Assembly: GCF_025642115.1 (NCBI RefSeq)
Contig: NZ_CP106753.1
Span: forward strand, 953,501-1,017,500
DNA: 64,000 nt
Reading direction: 5' to 3'
DNA from: Chitiniphilus purpureus
GTDB taxonomy: Bacteria > Pseudomonadota > Gammaproteobacteria > Burkholderiales > Chitinibacteraceae
Below, piece after piece: positions 35,892-43,312 of this stretch (within the stretch, counting starts at the first letter, position 1; each line of letters starts with the position of its first letter). Both the position numbers and the translations under genes were made by a program. Under the pieces are notes generated by a model. The model saw nothing but the letters and a program-made list of their open reading frames with translations, was not told where the DNA came from and did not search any database.

Positions 35892-36541
35892 GTGCGGTGT
35901 CGCCGTCGATCCAGCCCCTGGGCGAATGCGCGCTGGTGCTGAACGTGGGCGCCGACCTGGCGATGCAGCGCCGGCTGTGGGCTGCCTGGCATGTGTTGGA
36001 GCATCGCCTGCCCGAGGTCGAGTGGATTCTCGGCATGGGCAACCTGACCGCGCATTTCGACCCGCTTGTCACCAAGGCACGGCTGGTGACGCGCGCGCTG
36101 GAAGGCGCGTGGGCGCGCAGCGCCGGCGTGGAGCTGGCACCGGGCAAGACCGTGACGCTGCCGGTGCGCTATGGCGGCGAGCATGGACCGGACCTGGCCT
36201 GGGTTGCCGGGCACACCGGGCTTGCGCCCGATGAGGTGGTGCGCAGGCACAGCGCCGCCAGCTATACCGTGTATTGCCTGGGTTTCCTGCCCGGTTTCGC
36301 CTATCTGGGCGGGCTCGACCCGCGGTTAGCGGTGCCGCGGCGATCCGATCCGCGCCTGGCGGTGCCCGCAGGGTCGGTGGCGATCGGCGGCGCGCAGACA
36401 GGGGTCTATCCGCTGGCCTCGCCCGGTGGCTGGCAATTGATCGGCCGCACCGACGCGCCGCTGTTCGACCCCTACCGCGAGACGCCGGGGCTGCTGGCGC
36501 CCGGTGACACGGTGCGTTTCCAGATCGAGGAGATCGCGTGA
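35888..36541 (+). CDS. pxpB: 5-oxoprolinase subunit PxpB (KipI-like)
   Basis: A 217-residue protein with the family signatures LPVRYGGEHGPDL, YTVYCLGFLPGFAYLGGLD and PAGSVAIGGAQTGVYPLASPGGWQLIGRT. With PxpA and PxpC it forms the ATP-dependent 5-oxoprolinase that opens pyroglutamate to glutamate. The ATG overlaps the queG stop (ATGA), and pxpC starts inside its last codons. Older annotations call it allophanate hydrolase subunit 1 or kinase inhibitor KipI. Confidence 0.93.
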   Translation: MSAVSPSIQPLGECALVLNVGADLAMQRRLWAAWHVLEHRLPEVEWILGMGNLTAHFDPLVTKARLVTRALEGAWARSAGVELAPGKTVTLPVRYGGEHGPDLAWVAGHTGLAPDEVVRRHSAASYTVYCLGFLPGFAYLGGLDPRLAVPRRSDPRLAVPAGSVAIGGAQTGVYPLASPGGWQLIGRTDAPLFDPYRETPGLLAPGDTVRFQIEEIA

Positions 36542-37482
36542 CCCTGCTGATCGGACGTCCCGGGCCGCAGACCACGGTGCAGGACCTGGGCCGCACCGGA
36601 TATCGGTTCCTGGGGGTGCCGGCCGGCGGCGCATGCGACAGCGTGGCGCTGCGGGTCGGCAATCTGCTGCTGGGCAACCCGGCAGAGGCGGCGGCGCTGG
36701 AGATCATGCTGGGTGGTCTGCAACTGCGGTTCGAGATGCCACGCCGGTTCGCGCTGACCGGGGCCCCGGTCGCCGCCACGCTGGATGGCAGGCCGTTGTC
36801 CGGCTGGCGGGTCTACGAGGCGGCAGCAGGCGCCGTGCTGCGGCTGGCGTTCTCCAGTGAGGGCGCGCGCATCTATCTGTGCGTGGCGGGCGGCATCGAC
36901 GTACCGCCGGTGCTGGGCAGCCGCGCCACCGGGCTGCTGGCGGGACTGGGCGGCTTTGGCGGCCGGGGACTGGCGCAGGGCGATCGGGTGCCGCTGGGGC
37001 CGTTGCCGGCATGTATGCCGCAGCCGGCTGCGGTGCTGCCGCCGCCGCGCGGCGAGGTGCTGCGGGTGCTGCCCGGGCCGGAATGGCCGCAGCTGCCGCG
37101 GGCGGCGCAGCGCGCACTGCTGACCTATCCTTGGCGGGTATCGCCGGCCAGCAACCGCATGGGTGCGCGTCTCACCGGGCCGCAGCTGGCGTTGGAGGGG
37201 CTGGCCGAGCCCGATTCGCACGCGGTGCTGCCGGGGGTGGTGCAACTGCCACCGGGCGGGCAGCCCATCCTGTTGCTGGCGGATGCACAGACGACCGGTG
37301 GCTATGCCAAGCCGCTGGTGGTGATCGAAGCCGACCTGTGGCGCGCCGGGCAGCTGCATCCGGGCGCGACGGTGCGGTTTGCCGAAATCGGGCCCGATGA
37401 GGCGTTGGCGGCACTCGCTGCGCAGCGCGCATGGCTCGCCCATATCGAGAGGAACCTGCGTTGGCACACACCATTGACCTGA
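36538..37482 (+). CDS. pxpC: 5-oxoprolinase subunit PxpC (KipA-like)
   Basis: A 314-residue partner of PxpB with the biotin-dependent carboxyltransferase-like fold. The N-terminus reads GRPGPQTTVQDLGRTGYRFLGVPAGGACD; RVSPASNRMGARLTGP and LADAQTTGGYAK are family motifs. The start is GTG at 36538, overlapping the pxpB stop by four bases. Its 3' end overlaps pxpA by 22 bases. Confidence 0.92.
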   Translation: MTLLIGRPGPQTTVQDLGRTGYRFLGVPAGGACDSVALRVGNLLLGNPAEAAALEIMLGGLQLRFEMPRRFALTGAPVAATLDGRPLSGWRVYEAAAGAVLRLAFSSEGARIYLCVAGGIDVPPVLGSRATGLLAGLGGFGGRGLAQGDRVPLGPLPACMPQPAAVLPPPRGEVLRVLPGPEWPQLPRAAQRALLTYPWRVSPASNRMGARLTGPQLALEGLAEPDSHAVLPGVVQLPPGGQPILLLADAQTTGGYAKPLVVIEADLWRAGQLHPGATVRFAEIGPDEALAALAAQRAWLAHIERNLRWHTPLT

Positions 37483-38237
37483 ACGCCGACCTTGGCGAGG
37501 GCTTTGCGCACGATCCGGTGCTGATGCCGCTGATCTCGTCGGCCAATATCGCGTGCGGCGGCCATGCCGGCGATGTGGACAGCATGCGCACCGCGGTGCG
37601 GCTGGCGCGAATCCACGGCGTGGTGGTCGGCGCGCACCCGAGTTATCCGGACCGTGAGCACTTCGGCCGGGTTTCGATGCAGCTCGAACCGATGCGGCTG
37701 GTGGAGATCCTGACCGCGCAGCTCTGGTCGCTCAAGGCGGTCTGCATCGAGGCGGGGCTGAGCGTGGCCTACGTGAAGCCGCATGGCGCGTTGTACAACG
37801 ATGCGGCGCGCGATCCGGCGCTGGCACGGCTGATCGCCGGCAGTATCCACGAAATCGATCCCGCGCTGGCGGTGATGGGGTTGTCCGGCTCGGCCCTGCT
37901 CGATGCGGCGCGCGAATGCGGGTTGACCGTGATTGCCGAAGCCTTCGTCGACCGGGCCTACCGCAACGACGGCAGCCTGGTGCCGCGCGGGGAGCCGGGC
38001 GCGGTGCTTGCCGATCCGCAGCATGCGCTGGCGCAGGCGGCCGATCTGACGCTGCGCGGCGGCGTGCGTGCGCAGGACGGCACCTGGCTGCCGTTGCAGG
38101 CCGACAGCCTGTGCCTGCACGGCGATCATCCGCACGCACTGCATTTCGCCACGCTGCTGCATGCGCATCTACGGCAGCAGGGCGTGCAGATCGCCTCCAC
38201 GCTGCAGCGTCGCGCGCAAGGGGCGGTGCAGACGTAG
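37461..38237 (+). CDS. pxpA: 5-oxoprolinase subunit PxpA (LamB/YcsF family)
   Basis: A 258-residue protein with the YcsF start IDLNADLGEGF, SANIACGGHAGD, GAHPSYPDREHFGR and VKPHGALYN. It completes the PxpABC 5-oxoprolinase. The start is taken as TTG at 37461 because GAGAGGAA stands about seven bases upstream and the IDLNADLGEG segment then begins at residue 5, as in homologues; the longer frame reads inside pxpC. Confidence 0.92.
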   Translation: MAHTIDLNADLGEGFAHDPVLMPLISSANIACGGHAGDVDSMRTAVRLARIHGVVVGAHPSYPDREHFGRVSMQLEPMRLVEILTAQLWSLKAVCIEAGLSVAYVKPHGALYNDAARDPALARLIAGSIHEIDPALAVMGLSGSALLDAARECGLTVIAEAFVDRAYRNDGSLVPRGEPGAVLADPQHALAQAADLTLRGGVRAQDGTWLPLQADSLCLHGDHPHALHFATLLHAHLRQQGVQIASTLQRRAQGAVQT

Positions 38238-38258
38238 CAATCCGTTGCATCGGGCCAC

Positions 38259-38287
38259 TTCTGGCGGCGGGACGGGGGGCGTAGAAT
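38259..38287 (+). promoter_or_regulatory. Possible murI promoter
   Basis: TTCTGG (38259-38264), 17-base spacer, TAGAAT (38282-38287), about 50 bases before the murI ATG. The -10 is good and the -35 weak. Confidence 0.4.
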
Positions 38288-38336
38288 TGCGGCTTTCTGG
38301 CCGCCTACACAGCTTGCCGCCCGGAGCCCGCGTTCC

Positions 38337-39146
38337 ATGTCCACCCCTGATCCCAGCCACGCCATCGGCGTATTCGATTCCGGCGTCGGCGGCCTCACCG
38401 TCGTGCGCGCGTTGATGGACAGGCTGCCCTTCGAACACATCACCTACTTCGGCGATACCGCGCGCGTGCCTTATGGGGTCAAGTCGGTCGCCACCATCGA
38501 GCATTTCACCCAGCAGATCGTCGATTTCCTGCTGCAGCGTCAGGTCAAGCTGCTGATCATCGCCTGCAACACCATGGCTGCGGTCGCCGCCGACCGCGTG
38601 CGCGCCAATGCGCCGGTGCCGGTGCTGGACGTGATCGAGGCCGGTGGCGCCAATGCGGTGGCATTGACCCGCTCGGGCGGCATCGGCGTCATCGGCACGC
38701 CCACCACCATCAACAGCAATGCCTACGCGCGCGCCATCCACCAGCTCAACCCCGATTGCCGCGTCTACTCGCAGGCGTGCCCGCTGTTCGTGCCGCTGGT
38801 GGAGGAGGGCTGGCTGGAGCACCCGGTCACCCGGCTGACCGCGCAGGAATACCTCAAGCCGGTGTTCGTCGAGCGTATCGATACCCTGGTCCTGGGCTGC
38901 ACGCACTATCCTTTGCTCAAGCCGCTGCTGCAGGAAGTGGCAGGCAGCCGCATGCAACTGGTCGATTCGGCCATCTCGATCGCCGACCAGGCGGCCGTGC
39001 TGCTGCAACAGCAGGGCCTGGCCAATCCCAGCCGTACGCGGCCCGTCTACCGCTATCACGTGACCGATGTGCCGGTGCGCTTCCAGACCATCGGCGAGCG
39101 CTTTCTCGGGCGCAGCCTGGGGCAGGTGGAACTGGTGCAGTGGTGA
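38337..39146 (+). CDS. murI: Glutamate racemase
   Basis: A 269-residue enzyme making D-glutamate for peptidoglycan. The two catalytic cysteines are Cys77 (IIACNTM) and Cys188 (LGCTHYPLL). The N-terminal IGVFDSGVGGLTV and FGDTARVPYG motifs bind the substrate. The length is normal. It follows pxpA after 99 bases but has a probable promoter of its own. Confidence 0.96.
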   Translation: MSTPDPSHAIGVFDSGVGGLTVVRALMDRLPFEHITYFGDTARVPYGVKSVATIEHFTQQIVDFLLQRQVKLLIIACNTMAAVAADRVRANAPVPVLDVIEAGGANAVALTRSGGIGVIGTPTTINSNAYARAIHQLNPDCRVYSQACPLFVPLVEEGWLEHPVTRLTAQEYLKPVFVERIDTLVLGCTHYPLLKPLLQEVAGSRMQLVDSAISIADQAAVLLQQQGLANPSRTRPVYRYHVTDVPVRFQTIGERFLGRSLGQVELVQW

Positions 39147-39212
39147 GCGCGGGCACGTAGCCGCCCCGTGGCGGATGCGCCCGTCCGCGTGCCAACCGTC
39201 CTGGAGATTCCG

Positions 39213-39557
39213 ATGCTGTTCGGCCTGACCGTGATCTGCGCCTTCCTGCTGGCCGGCGAGGCCGTGGGGCGGCTTCTTGGCCTGCCGGTGCCCGGCGCGG
39301 TGCTGGGCATGCTGTTGCTGACCGCCTGGCTGATGGGCCGGCGCCAAGTGCCGGCGCGCCTGGCGCGCGTGAGCGCCGGCCTGCTGCGCTACCTGCCGCT
39401 GCTGTTCGTGCCGGCCGGGGTCGGGTTGATGGCGCTGGGGCCGACGTTGGCGCGCGAGGGCATCGCCATGCTGCTGGTGCTGCTGCTGTCGAGCGCGATC
39501 ACGCTGGCGGCCACCGCGCTGACGCTGCAATGGCTGCTCAGGCGTCGTCATGACTGA
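39213..39557 (+). CDS. CidA/LrgA-family holin-like protein
   Basis: A 114-residue membrane protein with four hydrophobic segments and the family motif LGLPVPGAVLGMLLL. CidA/LrgA proteins are proposed holin-like regulators of murein hydrolase export, paired with LrgB/CidB; recent views also link the pair to small-molecule transport. The ATG at 39213 is preferred, with TGGAG eight bases upstream; the frame extends to a GTG at 39168. Its end overlaps the partner gene by eight bases. Confidence 0.9.
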   Translation: MLFGLTVICAFLLAGEAVGRLLGLPVPGAVLGMLLLTAWLMGRRQVPARLARVSAGLLRYLPLLFVPAGVGLMALGPTLAREGIAMLLVLLLSSAITLAATALTLQWLLRRRHD

Positions 39558-40269
39558 AGCGCGGGTGGTCTGGGCATGGTTGCAGACCCACCCAGGGCTG
39601 TGGCTGGTGATCACCGCGGCGGTGTACCTGCTGGCCGACAAGCTCCACCGCAGTCTGCACCGGCTGCCGCTGCTGAATCCGGTGCTGTTGACGGTGCTGG
39701 CGCTGATCGGCCTCCTGCACGCCACCGGGGTGCCGTACGGCGACTACTTTGCCCGGGTCGAGGCGATACACCTGCTGCTCGGGCCGGCCACGGTGGCGCT
39801 GGCCGTGCCGCTCTATCTCAATCTGCACCAGGTGCGCGCCTCGCTGGTGCCGTTGTCGCTCGCCCTGCTGGTGGGCGGCAGCGTGGGCATCGCCAGCGCG
39901 CTGCTGCTGGGCCGGTTGTTCGGGCTGTCGGCCGCCTCACTGATCTCGTTCGCACCCAAATCGGTGACCACACCGGTGGCGATGGCGCTGGCGGAACATC
40001 TGGGCGGCCTGCCGGCGCTGGCCGCCGGCGTGGTGATCCTGACCGGCATGTTCGGTGCCGTGGCCGGCATCCCGTTGCTGCGCTGGCTGCGCGTGCACGA
40101 GCCCATGGTGCAGGGTTTTGCGCTGGGCGTGGCCGCGCACGGCATCGGCACCGCGCGGGCGCTGCAGGTCTCCGAGACGGCGGGCGCGTTCGCCGGACTG
40201 GCGATGGGGTTGAATGCGGTGCTGACCTCGATCCTGCTGCCGCTGCTGCTGGCGATCTGGCCGCTGTAG
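39550..40269 (+). CDS. LrgB/CidB-family membrane protein
   Basis: A 239-residue membrane protein with about seven to eight segments and the LrgB signature SFAPKSVTTPVAMALAEHLGG plus GVAAHGIGTARAL. It works with the CidA-like partner encoded just upstream (eight-base overlap). No LytR/LysR-type regulator adjoins it. It is convergent with the next, minus-strand pair. Confidence 0.93.
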   Translation: MTEARVVWAWLQTHPGLWLVITAAVYLLADKLHRSLHRLPLLNPVLLTVLALIGLLHATGVPYGDYFARVEAIHLLLGPATVALAVPLYLNLHQVRASLVPLSLALLVGGSVGIASALLLGRLFGLSAASLISFAPKSVTTPVAMALAEHLGGLPALAAGVVILTGMFGAVAGIPLLRWLRVHEPMVQGFALGVAAHGIGTARALQVSETAGAFAGLAMGLNAVLTSILLPLLLAIWPL

Positions 40270-40287
40270 CGCGCCACGCCGCACGGA

Positions 40288-40788
40288 TCAGTGCACGATG
40301 ATTTCCGCGAGCTGCCAGACACAGCGGCGGTAGTACTCGGCCTGACGCAGTTCGGGATGTTGATGGAACGGGTAGATCACGAACAGCGGCCCCTTGTCGC
40401 GTACCGTCATCGGCTTGCCGTTGCGCTTGCGGGCCAGGATCACGTCGTACTGCTCGGCATCCTCAAGCGGAATGGTGATCACGTAGTCGTTGAGGGCGCG
40501 CAGCGACAGGGTCTGGCCGGCCGCACCGGCGGCGGCGAGCACGTCGCGCAGCAGTGGACCTTCGAAACGCTGCGCCCGCGGATGCCAGGGCGTCGCGACC
40601 GTGAACGTATGCTGGGGCAGTGCGCGCAGCGTGGCCTCATCGAAGACCAGTGGTGCGCGGGCCTTGCCGTGCTGCACCAGGTTGCCGCTGACCACCAGCA
40701 GTGGCGTCCCGGTCTTGTCGCGGGCCCATCCCGGTTGCGGGGCCAGCAACGCGCATCCGACAAGGAAGAAGAAAAGACGCTTGATCAT
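40288..40788 (-). CDS. Small periplasmic protein resembling a molybdopterin-oxidoreductase domain
   Basis: A 166-residue exported protein: signal peptide to about residue 22 (RLFFFLVGCALLAPQPGWA), then one domain resembling the SUOX/YedY fold in outline (GPLLRDVLAAAG, SLRALNDYVITIPLED, RDKGPLFVIYPF). The cysteine that would ligate molybdenum is not where expected, so it may bind a ligand instead of catalysing. Its ATG overlaps the stop of the sensor-kinase gene (ATGA), which suggests that it feeds a periplasmic signal to that kinase. The fold assignment is tentative. Confidence 0.72.
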   Translation of the reverse strand: MIKRLFFFLVGCALLAPQPGWARDKTGTPLLVVSGNLVQHGKARAPLVFDEATLRALPQHTFTVATPWHPRAQRFEGPLLRDVLAAAGAAGQTLSLRALNDYVITIPLEDAEQYDVILARKRNGKPMTVRDKGPLFVIYPFHQHPELRQAEYYRRCVWQLAEIIVH

Positions 40789-42920
40789 GGGGCATCCCTG
40801 GTTGTGCCTGACAGGAAATTGGTCTGGGCCAGCTCGGCGACGGCAGCGCGGGTCTGTGCGTAGCATTCGCGGACCGGGGTGGTGGGCGCCGTGTCCGGGT
40901 GCTGCTCCAGGTCGGCGAGCGCCGTGGCCAGGGCCGTGGCGCCGATCTGCAGTGCGATGCCACGGGCGCTGTGGGCATGCCGTTGCTTGTCTTGGGTATT
41001 GTCGCTGTTGGCGTAGTGGGCAAGCAAGGTCTCGACCCGGGCCAGACCGCGCTCGGCCAGCTCCAACCAGCGCTGCGGGGTGCAGCCCAGCCGGCCGCAC
41101 ATGGTTTCCAGCGATTCAAGCAGTTCGGATTGCACGGCAGCGGCAGGGGCCGCGCCTTCCTGGACCTCGCCGCGGGCGGCCTGCAGCAGGCGCAGCGCCG
41201 AGAACGGCTTGGGCAGCCATTGGTCGATGCCGGCTGCCGCCAGTTTGTCGGGCTCCGGTTGCAGCCCCGCGCTGATCATCACGATCCGCCCACTCCAGCC
41301 GCGGGCACGCAGCGCGCGGGCGGCGGCAAGGCCATCCAGCCCGGGCATGTTGTAGTCGAGCAGCACGCAATCGCAGGCCGGATCGGTGGTCAGCTCGTCC
41401 AACACCGACAGGCCGTTGTCGGTGGCACGCACCTGGGCGCCGGCCTGGGTCAGGATGTCGCGCATCAGCTCGCGGTTGATCTCCTGGTCCTCGGCGATCA
41501 CCAGCTTGAGTCCGTCCAGGCGCGGCGCATCCTTTTCATCGGCGGGCGGCGGTGCCATCGCCGGCTGGGCATGCACCGTGGCGGTGAAGGTCGAGCCCCG
41601 GCCCGGCACGCTTTCCACGGTGATGTCGCCACCCAGGTGGCGAGCGTAGTCGCGGCTGATCACGAGGCCGAGCCCGGTGCCGCCGAGCAGCTTGCCGCTG
41701 GCGGTCTGTTCGAACGGGTTGAACAGCCGTGCCTGTTCCTCGATCGAGATGCCAAGCCCGGTATCGATGACCTGCATGCGCAGCATCAGCTTGTCGGCCG
41801 GCTGCAGCGCATCGATATGCGCATGCACCGCGCCATGCTCGGTGAACTTGATGGCATTGCCGATCAGGTTGATCAGGATCTGGCGCCACTTGCCGCCGTC
41901 CAGATGTAGGTAGGGCGGTACTGCCGGGTCCAGTGTCAGCGTGAACTGCAGCCCGCGCGATGCGGCCTGCAGTTCGAAGATGCCGCGCAGGTCGGTCGCC
42001 ACCTCGGCCATGCACACGGTGTCTTCCACCACGTGCACCCGGCCCGCTTCGATCTTGGAGACGTCCAGCACATTGCCGATCAGACTGGACAGGTAGGTGC
42101 CGCTTTGCCGCACATGTTCGAGCTGCCGGCGCTGCGCGGGTGGCAGGCTGTTCAGTGCCAGCACCTGCTCGGTGTAGCCGATGATCGCGGTCAGCGGGGT
42201 GCGCATCTCGTGGCTGACACTGGCGAGGAAGCGGGTCTTGGCCGCGCTCGCATCGAGCGCCACGCGGCGGGCCTCCTCCAGCTCGCGGCTGCGGGTTTCG
42301 CTGCGCCACAGTTCGCGCAGCGCGATGAAGGCAAAGAACAGTAACAGCAGGAACTGCAGCACCAGGAGCGCGATGCGCCATTCGCCCAGCGCCACGATCA
42401 GCCGCTGGTTGCGGATCAACTGGTCGCTGAAGCGCTCCTGGATCAGTTGCACGGTCTGGTGGAACTGTGGTTCGAGCTGGTCCAGCGTCTGCGCCAGGCG
42501 CTCGATCTCGACATTGTCCAGCCCATCCTCGAACAGCGGGTCGAATTGCTGGAACAACGCATTCAGCGGCGCCAGCAACTGCCGGTACGCCTGCGTCATG
42601 CCGTAGAGGTTGTGCAGCGTACCGCTTTGCGTGGTGTGCACGCGGCTGGCCAGGATGTCGTAGCGCAGCGCCAGCTCTTCACGCTGGGTCGGATCGTAGC
42701 GGGCGAGCCGGACGACCTTGATGACGTTCATGAACTCGCGGGTCAGCGAGATGGTGTTCCACAGTTCCTCCTGCGCCGCATAGTCCGACACCCCGGACAG
42801 GTGCGCACGCAGGCGTTGCTCGAACCAGGCTGACAGGATCAGGATGCCACTGAGTACCGATACCGTGATCCAGAATGCGATGCGGACACGGCGCGGCATG
42901 GCGGTAAAGGGTGGGAGCAT
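40785..42920 (-). CDS. Hybrid sensor histidine kinase (HisKA-HATPase-REC-HPt)
   Basis: A 711-residue inner-membrane phosphorelay kinase. TM1 is at about 14-32, followed by a 150-residue helical periplasmic sensor and TM2 at about 183-203. HisKA has His237 (FLASVSHEMRTPL) and HATPase_c spans about 340-450. The receiver has Asp522 (LLDYNMPGLDG), and a C-terminal HPt has His650 (HAHSARGIALQIG). It overlaps a small periplasmic protein gene by four bases. No separate response regulator lies beside it, so the final target is unknown. An alternative start is the ATG at 42899. Confidence 0.92.
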   Translation of the reverse strand: MLPPFTAMPRRVRIAFWITVSVLSGILILSAWFEQRLRAHLSGVSDYAAQEELWNTISLTREFMNVIKVVRLARYDPTQREELALRYDILASRVHTTQSGTLHNLYGMTQAYRQLLAPLNALFQQFDPLFEDGLDNVEIERLAQTLDQLEPQFHQTVQLIQERFSDQLIRNQRLIVALGEWRIALLVLQFLLLLFFAFIALRELWRSETRSRELEEARRVALDASAAKTRFLASVSHEMRTPLTAIIGYTEQVLALNSLPPAQRRQLEHVRQSGTYLSSLIGNVLDVSKIEAGRVHVVEDTVCMAEVATDLRGIFELQAASRGLQFTLTLDPAVPPYLHLDGGKWRQILINLIGNAIKFTEHGAVHAHIDALQPADKLMLRMQVIDTGLGISIEEQARLFNPFEQTASGKLLGGTGLGLVISRDYARHLGGDITVESVPGRGSTFTATVHAQPAMAPPPADEKDAPRLDGLKLVIAEDQEINRELMRDILTQAGAQVRATDNGLSVLDELTTDPACDCVLLDYNMPGLDGLAAARALRARGWSGRIVMISAGLQPEPDKLAAAGIDQWLPKPFSALRLLQAARGEVQEGAAPAAAVQSELLESLETMCGRLGCTPQRWLELAERGLARVETLLAHYANSDNTQDKQRHAHSARGIALQIGATALATALADLEQHPDTAPTTPVRECYAQTRAAVAELAQTNFLSGTTRDAP

Positions 42921-43312
42921 GGCGAAACGGGCTGGCCTGATCAGATGCAAAACCGGCTGTCCGGATGCATCGGCAAGCACCTGCCGATGCGGTGGACACC
43001 CTGGGGCGCGGCGCGGCCGGCGGCAGGTGTGTTGCACCGGATTCCCCGCTCCGCAGATTGTATTGTCATGCAGGTATATGCATGGTTTGGTGGCCGGGTG
43101 CACTGAAGCCGGCCTGCCAGCGGCGTGGCAGGATCATGACCGCACAGGGCGGGGATTCGCTGTGGGTGGGCAGGATGACGATTCACATGCAGGCGGCTAC
43201 GGATGGCACAACTCAAGCTACCTGTTCCAATTACCGTTGGTCATGAAGTAGTGACAGCCGGTAGGCTGGGGCTGCTGACAGGCAGCGCGATTGTCGCATG
43301 GATGGGAACTCC
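42921..43312. other. Intergenic stretch between the sensor kinase and recG
   Basis: About 390 bases, less GC-rich around 43055-43085. It should contain the kinase promoter, but no pair of hexamers could be read with confidence. Open frames on both strands lack any coding support. Confidence 0.5.
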
